From the NCBI GenBank assembly GCA_963575745.1, contig CAUYUJ010008047.1, positions 244,139-308,138 on the forward strand: a stretch of DNA of 64,000 bases. The letters run 5' to 3'. Of this stretch, positions 57,201 through 63,800 are shown in pieces. The notes below the pieces were generated by a model, which had not been told where the DNA came from, searched no databases, and worked only from the letters and a program-made list of their open reading frames with translations. The position numbers were made by a program, and so were the translations under genes. Origin of the DNA: Prorocentrum cordatum. Taxonomy: Eukaryota > Sar > Dinophyceae > Prorocentrales > Prorocentraceae. Numbering within the stretch: the stretch's first letter is position 1; the number at the start of each line of letters is the position of its first letter.

Positions 57201-57819
57201 CTTGGCCATACCAATCCAAATCATGCTCTTTGTGTGAGCCACAAGTACATCTCCATAAGTTTATCGGTATATGAGGACAAGATGTAGCAACTTGTATATA
57301 AGAACCACTGGGATATTTACTGGAGCGGTCAAACTTGATACCGAAATGACAGAGTCTCATTCGTATAATGCTTAGCTTCAAATCTTCGATAACATCTTTG
57401 ATCGGACCCTGTTTCCAGAAATACCCGGGTGGCCCCAGGATAACAATCTGCATTCTCAGAGCACGCGCTTTGATCAGGAGATTTTGTATACGTTGATAGT
57501 GTGGTCCCGCCCTCTTTCCTGGAGTACGAACGTACCAATCAGAGGGTGTGGCCACCCACAACATATTGTAGTCTCCTGCCAACAAATTTCCCAAATACTG
57601 TGTTCCAGTTGAAGTCATTACCTCATTATGGGTAATCCGGTCGCATATATATCCACGGGTTCGGAGTTCAGCGCAAGCTGTGCGAATATCTTCGATGACA
57701 AGACATTTTGAATGATATTTTTCCTCTCGGGCCTCAGCGCGGCCAACGTATGTAGCGAGGAGGCCGGTATTCGGCTTCTCTTCGCAAGCGAGCGCCGCCG
57801 GCGCGCCCGCCTGCCCCCG
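51220..57819 (-). CDS. Copia-type Pol with methyltransferase-like domain (readthrough ORF C)
   Basis: Residue numbers are from the ATG at 57618. The frame is open back to the UGA at 57820, adding 67 residues. An unnamed N-terminal domain (1-190) has RLCHFGIKFD and CTCGSHKEHDLDWYG motifs. A methyltransferase-like segment follows, with ELCGGKGG near 414 (motif I) and QPSC near 471 where C5 methyltransferases have PC. Two identical C-x2-C-x10-H-x6-C modules lie at 675-735, then an Ala/Pro linker encoded by the mini-hairpins (about 746-783). The integrase triad is D951, D1005, E1039. Reverse transcriptase has DINMAFLKG (D1656) and HVDD at 1758 in place of YVDD. RNase H (about 1905-2075) has HSDSGY, SAETLAA, TIDAES and DTRDMTADGHTKG. 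At 2132 residues it is much longer than classical copia Pol because of the N-terminal additions. No disabling stop is seen, so the copy may be recent. Confidence 0.9.
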   Translation of the reverse strand, partial: RGQAGAPAALACEEKPNTGLLATYVGRAEAREEKYHSKCLVIEDIRTACAELRTRGYICDRITHNEVMTSTGTQYLGNLLAGDYNMLWVATPSDWYVRTPGKRAGPHYQRIQNLLIKARALRMQIVILGPPGYFWKQGPIKDVIEDLKLSIIRMRLCHFGIKFDRSSKYPSGSYIQVATSCPHIPINLWRCTCGSHKEHDLDWYGQDQQRAEFRHKTLAIIIARFLDQLNKANMIRNERSAVHLSVCTRVDKKVRHYVQCPQKGPQWDHVVRRVTTDLDTNKIVQDIRIQDQPTGYNYVAPLPDGVTNISTRLYWEPPAPVLHGDGESRRPRPKRVAIVDDDRSPPPSIERCQTRPTNNFPEIPPFPDLTADSSAADLSAETALPTDARIKQKEKQKADKEAGIKPKKIPKKVEDGNDDCGEDLKGLDCSTYFNDVPLDDSDSDSESEDIFMMLPAGQPADSHADVFSMVQSLCYGRNNQVDMLELCGGKGGISILAFKRGLSSGGNLDKISMVDLGNSEVQRAVLHYLKTCFVKITILQPSCRTTGLPSYFNAQVNHDTWLKHHKEDLPHITFCGTVALLQDDLRRFFLREQPMGTWVDEIQPWKELAQRKVTCQTIIDQCTTGLKDSFGQYIRKPTQMMANKEELLAPFRGKRCPGNHVHANACNKELARAAQYTYRMQSLIVDAVQIAKDLFAYGRDPFANRERSYAFVTNSAGYDLDDPTIRRHPNGEIWRPPPGGLGCHGCVDNNYKQSPKHSRDPKMCRWYDVEPYYWDCPSCKKEYQKSNPHHTKISGQCRFAEKWKLPDNFGQPHPAGQAAPAAPAAEAAPAAEAAPAAKAAPAARARIRAPRPPRPGEGDPTAGASSHDITRAEGANGGNTGAGSSDDHRRLPQVAARRGRMEGGDPPPPPQPPVEPRPRPRLPDWTRFDVQLSLQNLRSFDPAVVQRELRKLHLRWFHAKEPKMRMILAKVGLGETRLSLIKGICDSCRECRAWDKPGNTVMPSVSLPGHFNEEVECDLFFYKQEHIVFHIIDRCIRWAAGTEIPDKTMHTVLDAYHTTWMQHGPAKVLYSDGEGALNNDTAKAILKSKGTELRIRARGQHATTIEARNGILRHLIHVMGEELNRLNIPLNFTRLLHEAMFASSAFTFYNGVSPYNALYGRQPAMLPDFPVLDHDQSAESSDHSREETIRRVSLEAITQATAVAKTNRALRTKTTATGEFHYREGDLVDYHRPTTTKDDWGGWSGPYPVIRNEPDRGQVIVKVGSREVRVQYPDTRHTLYIEALMVREIGSDNTALRTVLAFIAGLSAGKPAMTFGYLPAKQGRLQMTAASRLSPKVHLALQYLIRNYFRIENVVAVRLAKSLTKLPAAPYADSCTLVHYDNDVTPGFHYYEADGTALNIYDITGSTHSRIIQCLKSKKPPAGFDRDLTKFEELADGPPPSESPPAAAPEQPPAENDGRLPTIIEETEEDLDAFVLKSWYAELMDDRTLFEADTEEVMHTVPTYMTDTQCVLVSTTCEDAQGHLPERGRPPGYDMDTSYYVPLCSTDPDNKYDLDSDEHGKYIELCFTADMSKVVLSEQQRRLLDDSSVTTMRVYVSAASKRAVVVKEDDLLTKADIQANPVKVSKALYTELKTWLDNKCFQMTDLNKASNIMTSRYVYKWKFVKNEKGEMERTIRLRLVLRGFMDIEAFDVETFSGTARRSNQRLLASSAACSKAWIIASLDINMAFLKGLTYSELAAATGEKERVVCFALPPGSAAVLRTLPGFESYDESKHCLRCLKPGTGTKDAPRAFSLKLRSITRSFGLQPTSYDEEFEMSPNLLTAKHVDDINMTGKEDAIDKYVKCVEDTFGKCKLNKHTYTNCAVRYNKTDDGSVTLDQDEYIKQLRPITHPELTGADPESKATKTISDMFVSLRGALAYALITQVWLMVYVVSLQRIQEPTNIQVRRLNAVTRKLQAGPKKIVYQAMTPTGEVDLHSDSGYRRLNGDEDDEVKGYGIRGANLLRRGHTQAGKPVVHLVDAYCKSHRLQVRSSYSAETLAAAHNLEDCYPTIVTLHELHSGPLTPTQLKNILEMGGLCIKVTLTIDAESVFKSLSSKDLKKPTECTLLGHISWIRQMMERGIVESVQWCDTRDMTADGHTKGSIDRALLLQVMAGQQSFKHELKKHTPYRAGRSSQDGPASRASGETRMQVRFSSEETRR
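51779..51808 (-). repeat. Mini-hairpins 4-5 (RNase H)
   Basis: 51779 ACGGG-TTTC-CCCGC (G-U closing pair in the mRNA) and 51795 GCGTG-TGGC-CACGC. They are in codon phases 1 and 3, encoding A-G-K-P and R-G-H-T. Confidence 0.8.
53229..53260 (-). repeat. Mini-hairpins 6-7, spacing 18
   Basis: 53229 GCGGG-CGAC-CCCGC and 53247 GCAAG-TGGC-CTTGC, both in codon phase 3. The second shows a double compensatory change in the stem. Confidence 0.85.
53885..53898 (-). repeat. Mini-hairpin 8
   Basis: GCGGG-TTTC-CCCGC, encoding A-G-K-P-A. It lies downstream of the integrase. Confidence 0.85.
54515..54529 (-). repeat. Mini-hairpin 9 (five-nt loop, next to integrase Glu)
   Basis: GCGTG-TTGGC-CACGC. It encodes part of a G-Q-H-A motif close to catalytic E1039, so chance or protein constraint is possible here. 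Confidence 0.5.
55274..55377 (-). repeat. Mini-hairpins 10-15, 18-bp spacing
   Basis: Starts at 55274, 55292, 55310, 55328, 55346 and 55364, exactly 18 apart: GCGCG-TATG-CGCGC, GCGGC-CGGC-GCCGC, GCGGC-TGGC-GCCGC, GCGGC-TGGA-GCCGC, GCGGC-TGGC-GCCGC, and GCGGC-TTGC-CCCGC with one mismatch. They encode the A-A-P-A-A-E/K linker. Confidence 0.9.
56441..56709 (-). repeat. Mini-hairpins 16-18
   Basis: 56441 GCGGG-TTGC-CCCGC, 56681 GCGGA-GAGA-TCCGC and 56696 GCGGA-GGAA-TCCGC. They lie in the acidic linker between the N-terminal and methyltransferase-like domains. Confidence 0.8.
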
Positions 57820-57822
57820 TCA
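57784..57822 (-). promoter_or_regulatory. UGA-CGG readthrough signal with 3' stem-loop
   Basis: The only stop between ORF B and ORF C, which are in the same frame, is TGA at 57822-57820, followed by CGG. Five nt after the stop a 12-bp stem (57814-57803 with 57795-57784; two G-U pairs, 7-nt loop) can form in the RNA. UGA followed by CGG or CUA plus a 3' stem-loop is the established type II readthrough signal of several plant RNA viruses. Use here to express Pol is inferred. Confidence 0.75.
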
Positions 57823-60786
57823 GCGGCGGTCGTGTGACCACGTTGCCGTCTGACTCGGAGGCATGCTGTTAGCGGATGGCTCCGCAGGAGTCGCTGGTGT
57901 GGCCACGCTCGCGATCTCCACGCGGGTTGGCCCCGCAGAGTCCGACGAACCTCCGCCCGTGTAGTTTGGTGGTGGTGGCGGTGACGCGGGTGACCCCGCT
58001 TGGTCCTCAGGCGTCCATTTATTCACCGCCTCCTGGACTGCCCAGAAGATCTTAGACTTCAGGGCATCCTTCATATGTGGCCAGGTCCCTTCGGGACCCT
58101 GTTGGCCCTCCCACCAGCTGTTCAGCGTCCTGTCCACGATCGAACGGGTCGTGTCTTCCAGGAGCTGCTTGTCGATGTACGGCTCGACAATGTACGTATC
58201 GGTCGTGACGGTCATGGACTGTCCCGTCGCGGGTGGCCCCGCTGTTGCTTCAGCGGGTGGCCCCGCACTTGCTTCGGCGGGTGGCCCCGCACTGACGGGG
58301 TCCTCTTCGTTCTCCGTCTCGGTATAGCCATCTCGACTGCTGCGGATTGCGAAGGTGTTCGTGACCGTCTGGCTTTTAGCCCCGTCATACAAACCGCAGG
58401 GAATCGCGAGATGTCCCGAGGGAGTTTTCTTCGCCTTCAGGACCTTGGCGCCTCTTCCCAGCTTCAGGGTGTAGTCACCGCTGGGGAAGATAACCTTCTG
58501 GTAGCCTGGCTTCAGCACGATGATCGTATCACGTGCCTCCATGGCTCCTAGGCCCCAGATGGCCGGGAGATTGGCACCCGAGCCTTCTGCGATGTTGGAG
58601 GCATACTCCTCAATACGGGGGCTCGCCTCATTGGCATATTGTACCCCGATCTTGAAGTTGCCCATCTTCCGACATATCGCAGCGCCCTCACCAACACCAT
58701 TGATGTAGAGGGTCTTGCTCAGGGTGCATATGGCAGGTCGGTAGTTGAACCTGGCCATAATCTCCTGAAAGGTTCGCGCCGTATTGGATCCAATGATGTT
58801 CACATTGGAACCTATGCCCAGCATGAACGAGATGCAGGGCATACCATTTTCGTCAGGAAAGAATGTCCCATTGCGCGCTGCAAGAGCGATCTGTACGCCA
58901 GTGTGGTCATTGGTGTGGTACGTGATCTGCGATCCGAGTGTACCCTTCAACAGGCGCTGTTCAAGAACCCATTGACTCATGGTCAGCTCGGTGCACCACA
59001 TCTGCTCATACTGGCGGCGCTCCTCCACGGTAATTGGTTCCTGCTCAAGGACCCAATAATTCGCAGATAGCGTGGACATCCATTCACCTCCTGGTGGCAG
59101 CGTGTCCGTGTCGTCACGTGCGCAGGTCAGCCCCTCTGTATCGATCATGAATGTGGGATGGAACTGGGCTGCCTCTGCGCTCTCAGCGCTTGCCCGGCTC
59201 CTGGCGCTGACCGGGCTTGCCACTCGCGAGGTCCTGGTTGATCCAGTTGGCCTTCGAGTCCCGCCTCCGCTCCTGCCACTCCGCCTGATGTTGGCCTCCA
59301 TTGTCCTCAGGAAACCTGGATTTGGAGGTCCATTTGCGGGCGGCCCCGCTTGGGCGGCGGGAGCCGCTTCAGCGGGTGGCCCCGCAGCTGGGGGCTCCTG
59401 CGCTCGAAGCGTAAGCAGGATTGGCATCTGAATGCCTTGCTCTGGCGCTGGCCAGGGGTATGCCTGTGCAGCTGGGGCACGTGCGGATGGCTCCGCCGAT
59501 TGTGCGGCTCGAGCCTCCAGTGCCTCCACTGCTTCACGTAGCCGACGCATTTCCCGGGCATCTGCCACGTACCTTTCCTGCTGGCGCGCTTGTTCTGACT
59601 CAGCGTCGCGCGGTCCAGCACGCGGGAAGTGTGCTATAACTATGCCCGGCCCACGACATACAGCGCAGGGGGCCTCATTCGGCGCGCCTGGCCGCTGATT
59701 GCGGACGTGCTGCTGTGCAACACGATCCCAGCATATATCGTGAAAGAAGTGCCCACACGCCAGTCTCCACACTGTAGTGCCCATCTCGTAGTTGTCCATG
59801 CAGATTGGGCACTGTGTGAAGTTGTAGTCTGAAATGACTGGAGCAGGCACGTCAGGGCGAGTCCGAGCTTGGCGCTCGAAAGTGGTTTCGCCCTCCCGAT
59901 ATGGCGTCGGTGGCGGCCGTCTGTCTGGCCGTTCAGCGGGTGGCCCCGCTTCTGCGGGTGTCCCCGCGTGGGTCTCACGCTCAATCCTTCTCTGGATCGC
60001 GCGTTGTTGGCGCAGCCTGGTGTTGTCCCGAGCCTGCTGCCTGGATGCCAGTATCGCTTGCTGCGTGTTGTGCACGTCGCGGATGTAGTCTGGCATGTTG
60101 CCCATAGCGGCTGGCACCGCGAGACCAGCTGGCTGAACTACGGTCTCGGGGTCCGTCGGCGTGGGCATGTAGGCGTAGTGCGGCATAGACTGCGCATCGA
60201 CCGCTCGTGTAAACTGCAAACGAAACATCTCATTGGCTAGATTCCGAGTGTATTCGTTCGCAGGTGGCCCCGCAATCATAGGAGTGTTATTCATCTGCGC
60301 GTAGTACTCCGGGTACATCGGCGCGTCCATGGCCTGTGCCTCTGCTGGACCGTGATTGTCCCATCCATATATTGGGTGTGATGCTATTCCTGGAATAAAC
60401 ACCTGTCGATATGGATTCGTGGGATCAGCATTTGGAGCATCTTCAGAAGTCCAGCTCCAGAGAGGCCGAAAGTCGCCATGATTCGTAACATCTATGTTGC
60501 GGTTCCGCAACAGGCTGGGCACTCTATCAGCTTGTTGCTGCAGAAAAGTAGCCTGTGCTCTTAAGTTGGCTGCCCGACGTTCGTAGTCTGAACCTTGCTG
60601 TCCGTCAGCGGGTGGCCCCGCATGTGCGGGTGGCTCCGCAGGCGTTCGCTCGGCGGGTGACCCCGCAGCCACTCCTCCTTCACTACCCCTCGGAGTGCCA
60701 AAGGGAGTGGTTGCTGGAGTGCTGCTGCGAGTGCCGGATTCCCGCGAATCGCCTGGAGTCTTTGCCACAAGCTGTTCTCGCTCGTT
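57820..60786 (-). CDS. Gag/protease-like ORF B with RING-H2 finger
   Basis: About 985 codons with no nearby ATG in this frame (see 60561-60833). The N-terminal part is Pro/Ala/Gln-rich with helical segments. A RING-H2 finger is clear at about residues 320-372: CPIC, CGHFFHDIC, CAVC (C3-H2-C3), suggesting an E3 ubiquitin-ligase-type activity. An Ala/Pro linker follows. At about 640-760 there is a retropepsin-like segment, MLGIGSNVNIIG ... LPAIWGLGAMEARDTI; the position of the catalytic Asp (D-T/S-G) is Gly (GIG), so protease activity is doubtful. The C-terminus is another linker region ending in a Pro-rich tail before the UGA. Mini-hairpins encode AGPPA/AGSPA repeats in the linkers. No CCHC zinc knuckle is seen, so the Gag assignment rests on position. 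Confidence 0.75.
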   Translation of the reverse strand, partial: NEREQLVAKTPGDSRESGTRSSTPATTPFGTPRGSEGGVAAGSPAERTPAEPPAHAGPPADGQQGSDYERRAANLRAQATFLQQQADRVPSLLRNRNIDVTNHGDFRPLWSWTSEDAPNADPTNPYRQVFIPGIASHPIYGWDNHGPAEAQAMDAPMYPEYYAQMNNTPMIAGPPANEYTRNLANEMFRLQFTRAVDAQSMPHYAYMPTPTDPETVVQPAGLAVPAAMGNMPDYIRDVHNTQQAILASRQQARDNTRLRQQRAIQRRIERETHAGTPAEAGPPAERPDRRPPPTPYREGETTFERQARTRPDVPAPVISDYNFTQCPICMDNYEMGTTVWRLACGHFFHDICWDRVAQQHVRNQRPGAPNEAPCAVCRGPGIVIAHFPRAGPRDAESEQARQQERYVADAREMRRLREAVEALEARAAQSAEPSARAPAAQAYPWPAPEQGIQMPILLTLRAQEPPAAGPPAEAAPAAQAGPPANGPPNPGFLRTMEANIRRSGRSGGGTRRPTGSTRTSRVASPVSARSRASAESAEAAQFHPTFMIDTEGLTCARDDTDTLPPGGEWMSTLSANYWVLEQEPITVEERRQYEQMWCTELTMSQWVLEQRLLKGTLGSQITYHTNDHTGVQIALAARNGTFFPDENGMPCISFMLGIGSNVNIIGSNTARTFQEIMARFNYRPAICTLSKTLYINGVGEGAAICRKMGNFKIGVQYANEASPRIEEYASNIAEGSGANLPAIWGLGAMEARDTIIVLKPGYQKVIFPSGDYTLKLGRGAKVLKAKKTPSGHLAIPCGLYDGAKSQTVTNTFAIRSSRDGYTETENEEDPVSAGPPAEASAGPPAEATAGPPATGQSMTVTTDTYIVEPYIDKQLLEDTTRSIVDRTLNSWWEGQQGPEGTWPHMKDALKSKIFWAVQEAVNKWTPEDQAGSPASPPPPPNYTGGGSSDSAGPTRVEIASVATPATPAEPSANSMPPSQTATWSHDRR
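57872..57999 (-). repeat. Mini-hairpins 19-21 (ORF B C-terminus)
   Basis: 57872 GCGGA-TGGC-TCCGC, 57922 GCGGG-TTGGC-CCCGC (five-nt loop) and 57986 GCGGG-TGAC-CCCGC. Confidence 0.85.
58229..58290 (-). repeat. Mini-hairpins 22-24, 24-bp spacing
   Basis: Three copies of GCGGG-TGGC-CCCGC at 58229, 58253 and 58277, encoding A-G-P-P-A-E/T. Confidence 0.9.
59336..59496 (-). repeat. Mini-hairpins 25-28
   Basis: 59336 GCGGG-CGGC-CCCGC, 59354 GCGGC-GGGA-GCCGC and 59372 GCGGG-TGGC-CCCGC (spacing 18); 59483 GCGGA-TGGC-TCCGC. Confidence 0.85.
59936..59967 (-). repeat. Mini-hairpins 29-30, spacing 18
   Basis: 59936 GCGGG-TGGC-CCCGC and 59954 GCGGG-TGTC-CCCGC, N-terminal to the RING finger. Confidence 0.9.
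60107..60273 (-). repeat. Mini-hairpins 31-32 (wobble variants)
   Basis: 60107 GCGGC-TGGC-ACCGC and 60260 GCAGG-TGGC-CCCGC. Each has one non-Watson-Crick position that is a G-U pair in the mRNA sense. Confidence 0.7.
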
Positions 60787-60833
60787 TCAGACGGCGGAGT
60801 CCGGAACGGCGAGCCACCATCTGAGCCGCCCAT
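60561..60833 (-). CDS. Alternative-frame start segment of ORF B
   Basis: An ATG at 60833 opens MGGSDGGSPF, then a protein-like helix SLWQRLQAIRGNPALAAALQ. In this zero frame the codons CTC CCT TTG contain a C CCT TTG heptamer (60705-60699). Slipping back one base there enters ORF B exactly where ORF B becomes protein-like (PFGTPRGSEGG). A programmed -1 shift or a one-base indel in this copy would both explain it. The 60561 end is only where the alternative frame stops. Confidence 0.45.
   Translation of the reverse strand: MGGSDGGSPFRTPPSETSENSLWQRLQAIRGNPALAAALQQPLPLALRGVVKEEWLRGHPPSERLRSHPHMRGHPLTDSKVQTTNVGQPT
60608..60666 (-). repeat. Mini-hairpins 33-35
   Basis: 60608 GCGGG-TGGC-CCCGC, 60626 GCGGG-TGGC-TCCGC (an A-C mismatch in mRNA) and 60653 GCGGG-TGAC-CCCGC. 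Confidence 0.85.
60699..60705 (-). promoter_or_regulatory. Candidate -1 slippery heptamer C CCU UUG
   Basis: X-XXY-YYZ type and correctly phased to the 60833 frame. A 6-bp CACTCC/GGAGTG stem can form just downstream, and a mini-hairpin (60653-60666) follows. Function is inferred. Confidence 0.35.
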
Positions 60834-60886
60834 AGGGACAAACCTCGCACCTCCAGCCTGCTGCGGAGGGCGTTGTGGTTGTGGTC

Positions 60887-63800
60887 CTAGGACGCCTGGT
60901 GGCCCCGCAGGAGTGCGCAGGTCCTCTCCTGTGCGTCTTGGATACCTGTATGCACTGCCCACGGGTCAGCACGGTATAGCTGATCGGTCAGTCCAGAAAC
61001 GTCGGCTGGTGTCAGGTAGCTGTTGAGGGCCTGGACCCAGGTCTGCTGGTCCGGCCTCCAAGGAGATGCTACCGTCGCTACTGGTGTGACCACTTGTTGC
61101 CATGAACCATCCGAGGTGTCTGCCGCGGGTGACCCCGCACCTGCGGGTGGCCCCGCCTCAGGCATGACCTCGTCTTCCTGGGCATTCATCATGAGGACTG
61201 TCTGTGTGTCGTACGGTCGTGGAGCAACATCTTGCTCGGTCATGATCAAGTTGAATGGGCGACCGTCCGTCTTAGACCAGCCCTTTAGGTACATGGCGTG
61301 ATCTTCCATTACACCCAGAGTTCTGTCACATAATTTAAGTGGCAGGTAGTCATCGGTGCGAATCCTGTCCGCGGGTTGGCCCCGCCTCCGCGACTTGTCA
61401 TAAGCCAGCGGATTGCTCCAGGCTTCACCGACCCGATATTTCGCAATGCTCACAATCTGGAGGATATGATCGGGCGGTATACGGCCGTCGTGGCCCCGTG
61501 TCATGACGATGTCATTTGCTGACCTCCATAGGGAAAAGCCACTGGACAGCATCTTGTTGATGCTGCAGAATATGAGCACCTCCGAGTCAGGACGGATGCC
61601 CGATTGAATCCTCGGGTCGCCCGGGAGGTAGGGGCAGCCGTGTACAAATTGGCGCCCCCCCTTCCTTTTAGGGTTGTCCTGTGCGAGGCATGAAAGGCCA
61701 TTAGCAAGGATGTCCTTGACATACTCCCACTGTGTCCCGTGGATGAAATATACTGGGTCGTCTGGTTCTTTCATCCATGTTGTGATCGGCTTATAAAGCG
61801 ACTCGGGACAGTGGATGCCTGGACTGCTGTGGCCGTTCGTGGCTCTGATGAAGTACTGTGGCCTGCGTGCCGTTGGTCGAAACCTGGGAGGCAGCAGCAT
61901 GCTGTCATCAACGCACTTCATCTGGAGCCTGCCCTTCTGCATGCCGTGATGGTCAATCATCTCACAGCAGTTTAGCAGCACCCAATACACGTATGACGTG
62001 TGGGGCCTGCCCTTGATCAGCACCTCGTGCATTTCACGATAGCCTTTCCACTGATCATTTTCAGTCCAGTTTGTCAGCAAATCGTCAACAACAACCCAGC
62101 CATCGTATGGATCGAAAGTGCTAATATTTTCGAAGTGTCGGCTGAATCCATCCTTCCAATACGGACTATGGCGTAGGGCTGTAGAGAACCATATTGACAC
62201 CTTGGTCATTTGCCCATCGCGCGGCAGAGTCGGATCCGTGCCGAACCTCTCCATGACCTTCATGAGCTCTGCCCTGTGCTGCGCGACGCGCAATGGCGGC
62301 CTGTCTCGCAACATATTTCCCACGGCTTGTTGTTCACGTTCCCAGTCGTTGCGGCACTCGAAGTTACGACGATCAGGGCAATTAATGACCTCGTATCGAT
62401 CTGTATCGTCTCGAGTGACTCGTGGGCTTATGGTGCGCTTCGGGCCTTTGCCTTCAATGCCTTGCCAATATTCAATGGCTCCCAGAGGGATGTTTCTGAG
62501 AACAGACATCGCTGGCTGCCAACGCGCGGGTGGCCCCGCTAATGCAGCTGGCGCCGCTTTAACGGGTGGCCCCGCAGAGCCTGCGGCTGACGAGGCAGCT
62601 CCAGCGGATGACTCCGCGCCAGGGTGCGGGTGACCTTGGTCAGCCACTGCATCATCGGCTAGTTTCTGTCGGTCGCCAAATTCTTTGAGGACTTTGAAGC
62701 GTTCTTCTCTTGAGAGAGTGCCTTCTGCGGGTGTCCCCGCTGCTGCAGCTGGCGCCGCTTTAGCGGGTGGCCCCGCAGAGCCCTTGTCCTCCTTAGCTTT
62801 GGCGGCTGCTTCTGCCCGCGCCGACCTCATCCCAGCTTCGGGCTTCGGCTGCGCTTTCATTCGTGCCGAACCTGGTCGTGGTGCAAGGCGCGGCTGATGC
62901 AGAGTTGGAGTCCAGTCACCTCGGAAGGCTGCCTTAGGCTGGTCGCGAACTTCGTCCTTGACATCGCCTTGGGCAGCCGGTGGCATCGGGGTTGATGGTC
63001 CAGCAAAAGCCTTCCTCCTCTCCGTCACGGACGGGCCGATAGGCTCTCCCTGCTCAGGGTCGTCCGTCTTGGCGATCCCTCTGGCCTTCGCCCGCCCCTG
63101 TGTGCCTTCGGGGCTCTTGGACGGGTGCCTCTTCGCAGGAGTCGGTGAAGACGAGGAGTCGGCTTCAGGTCTTGGAGGTGGTCTGCTGCCCTTGCCTGGT
63201 TGTGGACCAGGAGGGTCTTTAGGAGGGCCTTCTGGCTGGCCATGATCATGGATGATCTGCCTCATCTGGTCGATGTCGGCAGTACCTTTTATGGCCAGCT
63301 TGTACTTGCCATTTTCGTGGCGGTGAATTACCCTCGTGCAAAACCACTTCTGCGCCGAGGAGCTGTAGTACCAGCAGGCGCATCCATCAGGGAATGGATT
63401 CTCTGAGCCGTCTTCCGCCGCCCATTCTTCATTCAGTTCGGTGTGGTCAGTGCCGGCGGCGGACCCGGCAGCAGATGCAACAGCTATCCAATCTTCGTCC
63501 GCGGACCCAGCGGCTGGCGCCGCGTCTGCGGGTGACCCCGCTTCTCCGCTGGATTCTGCGGGTGACCCCGCCTCTTTATGGAATCGGCGGTTCCATTCCT
63601 TGAGGCGATGGTCATTGGGAAGCTGTTCCCAATTTTCCCTGACAGTGTTGGCAACCTCCTCGGTCATAGGGACGCGATCGGCTTCAGTGATGCGCTTTCC
63701 TCCTCCAGGGACCTCCTTGTTAGGATCATGGACGTTGCCAGCGTCATCTCCATGAGACCAATTCCACGGGGTCTCACCGTGATGAGGGCTCCTGGAGGGG

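Noticed and set aside
60893-60907. Additional mini-hairpin GCCTGG-TGGC-CCCGC
   Set aside because: It has a bulge and a mismatch; similar decayed sites at 62583 and 62626 were also left out of the count of 48.
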